From NCBI GenBank assembly GCA_012064385.1, contig QRDG01000473.1, forward strand, positions 4,347,965-4,411,964: 64,000 nucleotides of DNA, given 5' to 3'. The translations under genes and the position numbers were made by a program. A model generated the notes under the pieces. The model searched no databases. It was not told the origin of the DNA and saw only the letters and a list, made by a program, of their open reading frames with translations. Positions 32,892-43,775 of the stretch are shown in pieces; within the stretch, counting starts at the first letter, position 1, and each line of letters opens with the position of its first letter. Source of the DNA: Puccinellia tenuiflora (lineage: Eukaryota > Streptophyta > Magnoliopsida > Poales > Poaceae).

Positions 32892-34161
32892 CTATTCGAC
32901 GTCCACGAAGAACCCACCTAGCTGCTCGGTGTCGTCTTCCTCTGAAACAAATTCATAAAGGCAGCAAAGAGAGACTGAGTACGACGTACTCGCAAGTTTA
33001 GTACGGCGATATAGGCCCAATGCTGACAGAGGCTCTAAAGTTGTATATGTAGCTAATTTGCATAAAGCTAGTTTTCCTTTTGAAAATACATAAAAACCCA
33101 TGGCATCGTCTGCTCAGAAGGTTTCCAAAAAGGGGTAAGAGAGTAACTTTTATCTTCGGTTCTCGGCGAACCAACTTGTAGCCAAAAATCATCTCTCATC
33201 TCCACCAAAGGCACTCCCTCGAATCACCCTCGAGGAAATGAACCTTTTAAACACACGTTGAGTTGCAACCTTTAGCTGCCAAATTTTAATTAGGTTAAAG
33301 TTCTTTATGATCCCGTAAATCCATTCCCAAGGTGATTTACCCTGCAGGGGTGTACTAATTTACCCACCGGTACCGTCCGGCTCACCTGATTGGCCCTCTT
33401 TTGGGGAAGGCCGGCGAGTGGGCGCGGTTAAACCTTTACCTCGCGTGAGACTATCCAAGAGTCATCTGTGGCGACAGGGCAAGTTTACCCAGCCTATTTC
33501 AGCCCCTGCCCCCATCGCCACGTCCTAAACACAAATCCTCCGCAACATTTTCTTTTCCACTCACACGCAAATGGAAAATCGAACTAGAGGACCCTTGGAT
33601 ACGCCCGCACATGTTATTCAGTTAAAGGGGGTTCCATATGTCCCCACCAATGGCAGCACGCTCAGACCTTGGTTCCGAAGACAGGAACTCGCACCTAGGG
33701 GCAAGAGTGAGGCAAAACACCATCCCCGATGGCAACTCACCCAAGCCTTTTAAGCAAATTAATTAAGTACCAACAACAACCACAATGTCCGAACATTCCA
33801 TCATCATTCATCAATATGGAATTTAATCAACGGACATAAATATCATTTAACTAAGCATGGCTAAGCACAGCTAAGCATATAAATATAACAATTAAATTCT
33901 TGTCTCCGGCCAACACATCAAACCTAGGGTTCATAGGTAGGGATACATGTGATGGTTTAGGGGATAAACATGCATTCATAGGATACTCTACATCTTGATC
34001 AAAAGGGGCATTTGAATCGCATGCAATATTATGGTGGATAAAATAAGTTTATAAGCAATAGGATGCTAGAATGCCAAGAAGGTTAGGTTATCTCTTGCCT
34101 TGCTGCCGGGGCGTGTAGTACGGCTCATCGGGGTAGATAGGGGAACCCTCGACTCCGGAAT
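32892..34161 (-). other. Candidate spliced micro-ORF in the F LTR (two coding blocks)
   Basis: Minus strand. Block one is 34099-34161 (63 bases), after an acceptor-like TATCGATAG, beginning DSGVEG and containing YPDE. Block two is 32892-32941, after TTGTTTCAG, reading EEDDTEQLGGFFVD and ending one codon earlier than in A. Compared with A, block two has synonymous changes at Glu, Leu and Val codons. The donor-like G|GTGAG lies at 35329/35328. An upstream coding exon is not consistently open in F, so any first exon may be untranslated. Confidence 0.42.
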
Positions 34162-34864
34162 CTATCGATACCCAAAAGAATACAAAGAACAAATAAATCA
34201 CACAAACACAAGGTGCAATGCTCAATCACATGATGACATGTCAAATTGATGCAGAGATACCATCATATAAATTAAATAGCAAAATTAAATGGGGAGCCAA
34301 ATAATTAGTGCAATTATTTGGAAACAACCCCATATTTAACTTAATGACTACATTATGTATAAATTATTATATTATTAGAGAAGTGGCTCAAATATGCATG
34401 ATCATGATATGATTGGATAGGGTTTGTTCTTCCGATCATTTTGGTACCTCATTTGTGAATTTCCAATTATCAATGAATAAATAGTGAAATACATGATTAT
34501 TTGAATTTAATTCGTTTACTCATTTAAAGAATAACGTCAAATAAATATTTGTGATCAAGATGTGATTTTAGCATGGTTTGATAGCATTTGAAGTGTTGAT
34601 CAAATTGATATTTTATTCACCATTTTTGGTTAATTATTTAACACTTTATGATTTTTCCCAAATTGTTATTTCTTTTGCCATTTTAACAATTTTTAACAAA
34701 CAGCAAGATAAAAAGTTTCAAAAGGTCATTTCAAGGATTCTATATTGTAGAGTTTGTTTTCCTGATCAAATTGGTATTTTATTTGCAAAATTCGAAGCGT
34801 TATTTCAATAGTTATCAAAGTCTTAATTGATTTTTAAAACCAAAAAGAAAAACTTAAAGTGCAG

Positions 34865-35040
34865 ACAGGCCGGCCTCATGCCGGCCAGGCCGGGGGGTGG
34901 CCCGAAACAACCGGCCTTTGGTCGGCCCAGGCTGGGCTAGGAGGCCGGGGGTGTGGCCGAAGCGGCCGGCCTCGTACCGGCCCAGGCCGGGCGCTCAGGC
35001 CGGCCACCAGCCCGAGGCTTCCGGCCTCAGGCCGTCCTAG
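34865..35040. repeat. GGCCGG-rich array in the F LTR
   Basis: Reiterated GGCCGGCC, AGGCCGG and CCAGGCC words at the same relative position as in A. Frames across it are compositional. Confidence 0.75.
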
Positions 35041-36004
35041 AGCGTCATCAGGCCAGGCGAGCAGGCACGCCAGTGGCGCACCCGACGGCGTCCTCGGCCA
35101 GCGACGACCCAGTTCCGGCGGCGCTCTGTGAGTGCGCGTGTATGCCAAAGGTGTGCGAATTCGGCGGTAAAGGTGCGCGTGCTTGGCAACGCAAGGGAGG
35201 GGGAAACGGCGACGTGCGCGTGCTCGACCGTGCACGGCCGGCGGACGGACGGCGGACGCTCGCACGGAGGCGAGGATGCAGAGGGGGATTAGGAAGAGGG
35301 AGATGTCCTCGAGATGCGTGGGCTCACCAGTGACGCGAGGCTGACCGCGGGGTGGTCGGAGGAGGTCGGGGGCGGCCTGGATTTGGCGAAGACGATGACG
35401 GCGAGCGGTGGACAGCGTCGGAAGGAAAGGCGCGATTAGCTCGCGTCCGGTCCTCCCAGCAAGCGGGCGTCGGCGGAGGAGCTAGAGGGCGAACCGGCGG
35501 TGCTTTCCCCCGCTTCGATTCGCTCGGGGCAGAGGTGGTCGACGGCGGGGCTCGGTGGCCGACAGCGGCGACGATGGCAGAGAAGCTAGGGTTAGGGCTT
35601 CGCGCGAGGAGGGGAACGGGGAGGAAAAGGAGAGGCGTGCGGAGCAAGTGGCGTCGGGAGGCCACTTGACCTCCAGGGAGGCAGGTGGCGCGGCGGCCGG
35701 CAGCACGGCATGGCGGTAGTGCGCCATGGCGGCATAGTGAGGAAGAGAGGAAGGAGAGAGGCTGACAGGGGACCCCACTGTCAGAAATTTGAACAATTCC
35801 CCCTTTTCTTTTCCTGATTTTAAAAACAGCAGGTTTTAGCTATTTAATTAAGCCACTTAAGCAGTTTTAGAAAATCTGGAAAAATTCATGTGGGCTCCCT
35901 ATGCCCTGAGGGAACTCCACAAAAATTGTTATCCTAAAATAAAGTGTTTAGAATCAGAACTGTCCATAGTGTTGCATTATGATCATTTTGATAAATTACA
36001 AACA

Positions 36005-39000
36005 TCTTATATTTACTAATTGGAGTCACCGTAGGAGGCTCTACGTTAATCCTCAAGTTTAACAGATTCCATCCATTAGATTTACGAGATTTATTTTTAG
36101 CCGTAGGATAAAGCGCACGACCAAGCATGGGACTCTCATCTCCGTCCTGGCGTAACTCCTAGCCTTTCTTCTCTCGTGCAACATGTAAAAGAAAAAAAAT
36201 AGATCTCCAATCTGGGTTTTATCCTTCTGGTAGCGGCGACTATGACCTGGTAGCATCGTGGCTCCCGACTCCTCTTATTGATTACACGGGATCAAGGAGG
36301 AGAAGCCTCTGATCTACCCCGTTGCTTCTGGCCTCTCCCGTACGCGCGCGTGGTGATTTGATCTAGAAAGAACCAAACTGGGAGGCAGTCAGGCAGATGT
36401 TGGCATCGAAGATTCCATGACAAAGCTTCCTCTACCCTCAGCAACATTGGACGATGAAATTGCAGTGTGGGACCATGCAATGCTTAAAAAGATTCTGCAC
36501 CGCTTTTCCCAGGTTTTGATTTCAGGTAAAAACAATGTTCTGCTTCTCCCTAATATGTGTCAGTGCTCAACAATAATTAGTGTATCCGCTTATGCAAAGC
36601 TCTTCTAATTAAGTCAGCTTCTCTTCATGCAAACTGACACATACAAAAGTCTCAGAATTTGATTGACAAGAGTCATTATTTTTGTGCAGTGATTGCTGTG
36701 ACCTTCAGGCTACGTTTGGTGCTTGCTCTGCACACCAGTCCTAATGCATTGGTTTAATCCCACTAAGGCGTATGTTAGCAGGTGCAGATTCAAGCATGGG
36801 ATCTAGAGTAACAGTTAATTAACCTCACAGTACATCCATATGCTAAGAATTTTTTACTATATAAAATATATGGCAGTATAACATAGAAAGCATACTTTGT
36901 GGCATCAGTTGCCACATATAATTTACAGCCGTTACATCTTTTCCAAATAGAACATATTTTAATTGACCATGCAAAGAACATATGTTTAGTTTAGATAATT
37001 TCTAGATAAGCAGAAGAAACTTAACAGTTTACTAACAAACTGATATGGAGTTTCTATTTTGCGATGGAAAGTGACAGGAAATACAGAGTTTGACCGCATA
37101 TTTAATTGATAGTTTTAACTTTTCTCTACAAGCATGTAGGACAATTTTGATGTTGGATTCCTTATTAGTTAATGAAGGAAACAATTCCCTGCATTAGGAT
37201 CTAGGTCAATGAACTTGGGATTTATATAAGGTCAGTCTGGCTTGCTTTGATATACTCAGGCCTGAGCACTCTTCGTAAATATGGCTCTATTCTTTAACTT
37301 CTGTTGATGGCCAAATATGATTGGGCACCACACGACCAGAATCGAGATTACACAAATTTGACATACCAAGGTTAGCTTTTACATGACTATATCATTGAAT
37401 TATTTCTCCTGTTAGTTCTAGACTGAACTATTTGCATTTGTGCTCTTTACAGGTCACAACGTGTTTGTAATTTTGCAATTGTTTTCATACAATTTCAATT
37501 TGTAAGCATAATCACGCATTTACCAACTCGGCAACACATTTTTTAATACTTGAGGTAGAGTGGCAATATGTATAACACTGTTTATTTGAGGTACAGTTGT
37601 AGCAGTAGTGTGAACACTTACGTATTGAAGTAGATTGAACTGGATCATCCATAATTGATAATACATTCAATGGGCATTGAGTGGATCCCATCAGAATGCT
37701 GCAATCTATAGTCGAATCGTCAAGAAAATATTGTTTTTAACACATTAAGTACAAAATCATTCTAAATTCCATGCAATGATTAATTTGATTCATCAGGAGA
37801 ATAATATATCGTTAATTAGCTTTCCTCATATTGGTGAATGCAAGTTTTGACTGATCATATAGCCATCCATAATCCCGCAAGGGATTTCTAGATATTTTTT
37901 CAGTGTCAGACACTATAGCAAGCAATCTGCCAGATGTTCCAAATAATACTATGATATATGTGAAATAAAGTGGACGCTAGAATATTCCCAAGTCTTATTT
38001 TCACATGGATGCATGGTTCCCCGTTCTGAAATATTTGGTAGAATGACACTATCGTATTTCCCCTTTATCTTTGATAATGTCACATCTCACATGCCACTCT
38101 ATTTAGTTAGTACTCGATTCAACTCATTTTTATATACATGCAGACATGAATGAGCAGTAATGTAATTATCTCCCAAATGTTGCTGAAATATTAATTTACT
38201 TTGATTTGCAACATCCTTTAAGCTGATCAAGCTGGCATCTCAAGCAAAAAAAAAAATCCCCAACCCTAATCCAATACTTTCATATTCTTTTTTATTTTCA
38301 GTCTAAACTTTGATTGGCAACTTCCTTTCAAGGTTTGTATGCCTGAGATTTGACACAGGTAAAAACAAAAGTTAAAAATAAATTATGAGTCTACTAATAC
38401 TATGCTTTGCTTAGTTCGATATATTTAGTGATTCCCTTTACATGGTTTTCTACATTGAACGATTGACATGTTGGTTTTTTCTTTTACTGAAGTAGTCTTA
38501 TGATTTTATAGACAATACTGTATGTTGTTCAGAAACGGACAGAAAAGGGTATAATTCTAGCTCTTACGTTGTATTGCTTGCTTCCAATAATATTCTGGGT
38601 TTTGTTCGTGTTGTGCAGATGGTGATGGAGAGCAGTTCATCTACAATACTTCAGGGGTATTTCCAAATATGTTGGGGCAATATTCCATTGTGGCGTCTTT
38701 TCTCTGGTATGGAAGATTGTTTCCATGAATAGTTTAAAAGCTTATATTGTGGACTTTTAATTGTCTTATGTTTTGATTCAGTCCCTTTTTTTGTAATGAA
38801 CTTATATGAATTATCTCTAATATATTGGTGATATGGAGTGACCATTTCGAATAGGGCAGTCTCCATCATATACTAATTTTGTAGTTTATTGAGCATTGAT
38901 ATGATTTTATATGATCAATTAACTAATCTACATCATATCGAATAACATAAAATTCATGTGTACAAAAGGTTATCTATAAAACTAAAAGTAACACCAAATA

Positions 39001-39516
39001 AGTCGTCATCTCTAACTCCTCTTTTTTGGCAACTTGACATTTTCTAGAGACTCGGGTGAAAAAGTCTCTCAAGACTACACTTCATAGGTTGCACTAACGT
39101 CAAAGGTTTTGAAAAGGTGCTTGAGTCGCCCACCCAATAAGTGACCACACCAGACTTTTCCTTAGTATTGTTCCATTTCGTAGATGCAATATTCCAAAGG
39201 ATTTCAAGTAAAAATTAGATAACCATGTTATTTTCCAAAAAAAAAATGTATTAGTTGATTCTTTTGTAGCATTTTTAGACTTAACTGGGATTAATATGCC
39301 ATGCAATTATTAATCCATGCAAATTATGTCTATTTTGAAGCTAACTATATATAGGAACTTAATTGCACACACAATATCCAATAACTAACTTTAAATTTTC
39401 CTCCTTTTAGCTACTGTATCAACATGAAATTTCTAATTAGTTACACCAATAATATTGTTTTTTATTTGTTTAAAATATTCTTTTCTTATCATAAATAGGC
39501 ACGGGTTGACGACTAG
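36005..39516 (+). mobile_element. Helitron 1, non-autonomous (3512 bp)
   Basis: Begins TCTTATATTTACTAATTGGA and ends GACTAG, inserted between A (36004) and T (39517), the Helitron target rule. The first ~50 bases match the start of Helitron 2, and the last 20 bases match its end. The expected 3' hairpin is not recognisable, perhaps through mutation. There is no Rep/helicase frame, so it would depend on another Helitron. The interior is mostly AT-rich; 36417-36530 (an open frame followed by GTAAAA) and 38622-38660 (TGTGCAG before an ATG) look exon-like and could be captured gene pieces, but I cannot name them. Confidence 0.8.
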
Positions 39517-39952
39517 TGTATTTAATTGAAGCACATAATTATTTCCAAAAATAGTGAAATTAATCATGGAGGCTCCTAGTATGAAAATGAAGCTCCCCAT
39601 GATTTTAGTTTGAATTTTTGGAAAGTTTAACTTGGTTTCAAAATAGAATTGAATTGAACCAATTTTGGATTCTCATATTCATTTCTTATTTGACAATATT
39701 TGGAAATTGAGAATTGGTTTCATTATGTCAATTGGAACTTCCTAACTATTTGCAAGTCCAAGAACAAATTGGTTGACAAGTTAAGCTTTTGGATTTGGTG
39801 TGAAATCTTGAGAAGGTTTGTTTCCACATTGTAATTGGTTTCAAAGTGAAATGGTTAGACATAGCAATTTCATATGGATGCCATGATGCAAACAATGATG
39901 CAAAAGTCGATTTTTTTTTGGTATTTTTCATTACAAAGCTAGGGCTGTTACA

Positions 39953-39988
39953 ATTCTACCCCCTTACAGGAATCTCGTCCCGAGATTC
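39953..39988 (-). other. Palindrome and polypurine tract of element F
   Basis: 39970-39988 reads GAATCTCG-TCC-CGAGATTC, a perfect 8-base inverted repeat. Its last base overlaps the TAG stop of pol (39988-39990). The purine tract (minus AAGGGGGTAGAAT) joins it to the LTR. Confidence 0.85.
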
Positions 39989-42350
39989 TAGGCTTGAGTG
40001 AAGAAGGTGGGGTATTCCTGTCGAAGACTAGTTTCTTGCTCCCAAGTCGCTTCTTCCTCGGAATGGTTAGACCATTGGATTTTGAGGAACTTGATGGTCT
40101 TGTTGCGGGTTTTCCTCTCCACTTCATCCAAGATGCGGATAGGATGCTCGCGATAGGTCAAATCCTCCTGGATGTCCAACGCCTCATGATCAACCCCACG
40201 GATTGGATCCTTGAAGCATCGACGGAGTTGGGAGACGTGGAATACATCATGCACATCCGGGAAGTTGGAGGGTAGCTCGAGTTGATATGAGAGATCTCCT
40301 AACTTGGCTAGGACGGTGAAAGGGCCAACATAGCGAGGTGCCAATTTGCCCTTGATTCCGAAACGATGAACGCCTCGGAGGGGAGAGACTCGAAGATAGG
40401 CCTTGTCACCAATTTCATAGTGGACCTCTTGATGTTGCTTGTCATAGTAGCTTTTCTGCCGGGATTGAGCAGCCTTGAGATTATCCCGAATGATACGGAC
40501 TTTCTCCTCGGCCTCATTGATCACATCGGGACCGAAGAGTGGCCTCTGTCCAGTTTCAGACTAATTTAGAGGAGTTCGGCATTTTCTTCCATAGAGCACC
40601 TCAAAGGGAGCCATTTGCAAACTGGCTTGGTAGCTGTTGTTGTAGGAGAACTCAGCGAGTGGGAGATATTTTTCCCAACCCTTACCGAAGGAGATGACAC
40701 ATGCCCGAAGCATGTCCTCAAGAATTTGGTTCATCCTTTCAGTTTGACCGTCAGTTTGAGGATGGTAAGCTGTGCTGAAGTTGAGACGGGTTCCCATAAC
40801 ATTTTGGAAAGCCTGCCAGAATCTGGATACGAACAGGCTCCCACGGTCTGAGATGATCCTCAGTGGAACACCGTGGAGAGGAACAATGCGGGCAACATAC
40901 AACTCAGCCAATTGCTTTGCATTTATGTCCTCGCGGACCGAAAGGAAGTGGGCTACCTTGGATAGGCAGTCGATGACGACCCAGATGGCATTATTACCCT
41001 TTTGTGATCTTGGAAAGTCGGTGATGAAATACATACCCACTTCATCCCATTTCCACTCGGGAATGGCTATGGGGCGAAGGGTACCAGCTGTCCTTTGATG
41101 TTCAGCCTTCACTTGGCGACAGACGTCGCATTCAGCAACATATTTGACAATTTCCCGCTTCATGCGAGTCCACCAGAATTTGGGGCGGAGGTCTTGGTAC
41201 ATTTTGGTGTTACCAGGATGGATGGATATGGGAGATTCATGTGCTTCTTGGAGGATCAACCCCTTGGTATTTCCCATCTTGGGCACCACAAGACAGTTCC
41301 CAAAATAGACAACGCTGGAATCATCAACAGAGAAACACTTGGCCTTCCCGTTTGCAATATTCTTTTTGATCTTGCGGATGCCAACATCATGTTGCTGGGC
41401 GGCCTTGATTTCATCCTCAAGTGTGGATTTTATCTCCAAATTGGCTTGATACCCGGAGGGAACAATCTCCAGATTTAACCGAGCAAACTCTTCCTGGAGA
41501 GCAGGTTGGGCCTTTTCAACCATCAAGGTGTTGCAATAAGCTTTGCGGCTCAGAGCATCCGCCACGACATTGGCCTTGCCGGGCTGATAATTGAGTGTCA
41601 CATCATAATCTTTGATTAATTCCAACCATCTTCTCTGTCTCAAGTTCAGCTCCGTCTGGGTGAAAAGATACTTCAGACTTTGATGATCAGAATAGATCTC
41701 ACAACGTTTGCCCAACAGGTAGGGCCTCCATTGCTTGAGAGCATGTACCACGGTGGCAAGATCTAAATCATGAGTTGGATAATTTTGCTCATGTGGTTTG
41801 AGTTGACGGGAAGCATAAGCGACAACATGGCCTTCTTGCATCAAAACACAGCCCAAGCCTTGGAGTGATGCGTCACAATAGACGACAAAGTCCTTGTTTG
41901 CGTCGGGAAGGACAAGCACCGGAGTGGTGGTGAGCTTGACCTTGAGAGTTTGGAAACTTTCTTCAGCTTTATCTGACCACACAAATTGTTTATTTTTCTT
42001 GAGGAGGTCAGTCAGTGCCTTGGCTATCTTGGAAAAGCCCTCGATGAATCGACGGTAATAATCCGCAAACCCAAGGAAGCTTCAAATATCTTTGACAGAC
42101 TTGGGAGTGGGCCAATCCAGGATTGCCTGAATCTTGTCAGGTATCACCGCTACTCCAGCAGCTGACACCACATGACCGAGAAAAATGAGCTCCTCTAGCC
42201 AAAACTCACACTTGGAGAACTTGGCATATAGGCGGTGGTCTCGAAGCTTGGTCGGAACTAGCCGAAGATGCTCAGCATGTTCTTCTTCGGTTTTGGAGTA
42301 AACCAAGATGTCATCAATGTAAATTATGACAAATTTGTCGAGGTACTTGA
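39988..42350 (-). pseudogene. Pol C-part (RT end, RNase H, integrase, chromodomain), element F
   Basis: One frame throughout, interrupted by two nonsense codons. TAG at 40561-40563 stands where A has Trp (TGG). TGA at 42082-42084 stands where A has Arg (CGA). Between them RNase H (CDASLQGLG), integrase zinc-binding and core motifs (MYFITDFP where A has MDFITGFP, so the first catalytic Asp is Tyr; SDRGSLF; HPQTDGQTER) and the C-terminal chromodomain are readable. The RT is cut at YIDDIL by element G. The stops and the altered Asp make this copy defective. Confidence 0.9.
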
Positions 42351-43775
42351 TGTCTACACACGCTTCTATTCTTGTAGACAGTGTTGGGCCTCCAAGAGCA
42401 GAGGTTTGTAGAACAGCAGCAAGTTTCCCTTAAGTGAATCACCCAAGGTTTATCGAACTCAGGGAGGTAGAGGTCAAAGGTATCCCTCTCAAGCAACCCT
42501 GCAATCACAATACAAAAAGTCTCTTGTGTCCCCAACACACCCAATACACTTGTCAGATGTATAGGTGCACTAGTTCGGCGAAGAGATAGTGAAATACAAG
42601 TAATATGGATGATTATAAGTAGTAATTGCTATCTGAAATAAAAATGGCAGCAAGCAAACATGTAGCATAACTTGTTGTAAACGGTGTTTCAATGCTTAGA
42701 AACAAGGCCTAGGGATCATACTTTCACCAGTGGTCACTCTCAACAATGCAATCATAATTGAATATAAATATAAGCACTTCAATATACTACTCCGAAGTAT
42801 TCTCCGGCTGGATAACGAACATTAATTCATTGTGTAGGAATGCAAAAGCACGCCTCAAACATATATTTCCAAGTACTAATGAATACCCCACACTGGACCA
42901 TGAGCATTCATAGGAGGTACTAACACACCACAATTTCATAGAGACATCCAACTCAAATAATAAATCAGTGAACAAGTATCTTGTGAAATATAGCCTAAAG
43001 ACCCACACGGTGCACACACTGTCACCTTTACACACGTGGGACAAGGAGTCTCCGGAGATCACATAAATAAAGCCCACTTGAGTAACATAACAACATCTAG
43101 ATTGCAAAGCTCATGATCACATATAGATCACATCATGGGAGAGAGAGATATAGACCACATGGCTACCGGTACGGCCCTCAGCCCCGAGGGAGAACTACTC
43201 CCTCCTCATCATGGGAGTCAGCAACGGCGATGAAGATGGTGGTGGAGTCGATGGAGATGGCTCCGGGGGCACTTCCCCGTCCCGGCAGGGTGCCGGAACA
43301 GAGACTTCTGTCCCCCGAAACTTGTCGGCGATGGCGGCGGCGCTGCAGATGTTTCTTTGGAATATGACGGGGTCCGTCTAGGTTTTATGCGTCGGGGGCA
43401 ATATATAGGCGAAAGGGCGGCGTCGGAGGGCTCCCGTGGGCCCCACACCACCTGGTGGCGCGGCAGGCATGGGTCCCGCCACCCTATGGTGTGGCCGGCC
43501 CACGGCCCTCCAGGTCCTCTCCTTCGGGCTCCGTGTAGTCCATTGAATTATAAGACTGCTGCTTTTTGTCCCGTCCAATTCCGAGAATATTTCCTTAAGT
43601 ACTTTTCTGAAACGGGAAAACAGCAGAAAACTGGAACTGGCACTGTGGCATCTTGTTAATAGGTTAGTTCCAGAAAATGCATAAAAATGCTATAAGATGT
43701 AAACAAAACATGTAGCAAATGGTATGAAAACAAGCATGGATCATAAGAAATTATAGATACGTTGGAGATGTATCA
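42351..43775 (-). repeat. Element G 3' LTR (1425 bp)
   Basis: Plus strand runs TGTCTACACACG to GGAGATGTATCA. Contains a TATA candidate on the minus strand (43400-43410, GCCTATATATT). It carries no coding sequence I trust. Confidence 0.9.

Larger units (their letters stand above)
32453..39952 (-). repeat. Element F 3' LTR (about 3988 bp without the Helitron)
   Basis: On the minus strand it begins TGTAACAGCCC at 39952 and ends CGGGGCGCTACA at 32453. It shares the layout of the A LTR: GC-rich block (35050-35800), GGCCGG array (about 34865-35040), conserved islands (33350-33440 and 33690-33740) and the two micro-exons. Helitron 36005-39516 splits it; sequence on both sides aligns with the A LTR. 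Confidence 0.87.
32453..42350 (-). mobile_element. Element F: Tekay-type Gypsy related to A, 3' half
   Basis: Minus-strand element with its 3' LTR (32453-39952, Helitron included), polypurine tract and palindrome (39953-39988), and the integrase, RNase H and RT C-part (39988-42350). The rest of RT, protease, gag and the 5' LTR would lie beyond element G, outside the window. The protein is close to that of A. GATTA (32448-32452) is the expected left target duplication of F in D. Confidence 0.88.

Noticed and set aside
32453..39952. Reading this LTR as the 5' LTR of element D
   Set aside because: There is no primer-binding site between the LTR and the D gag, whereas its other end joins the polypurine tract of F directly.
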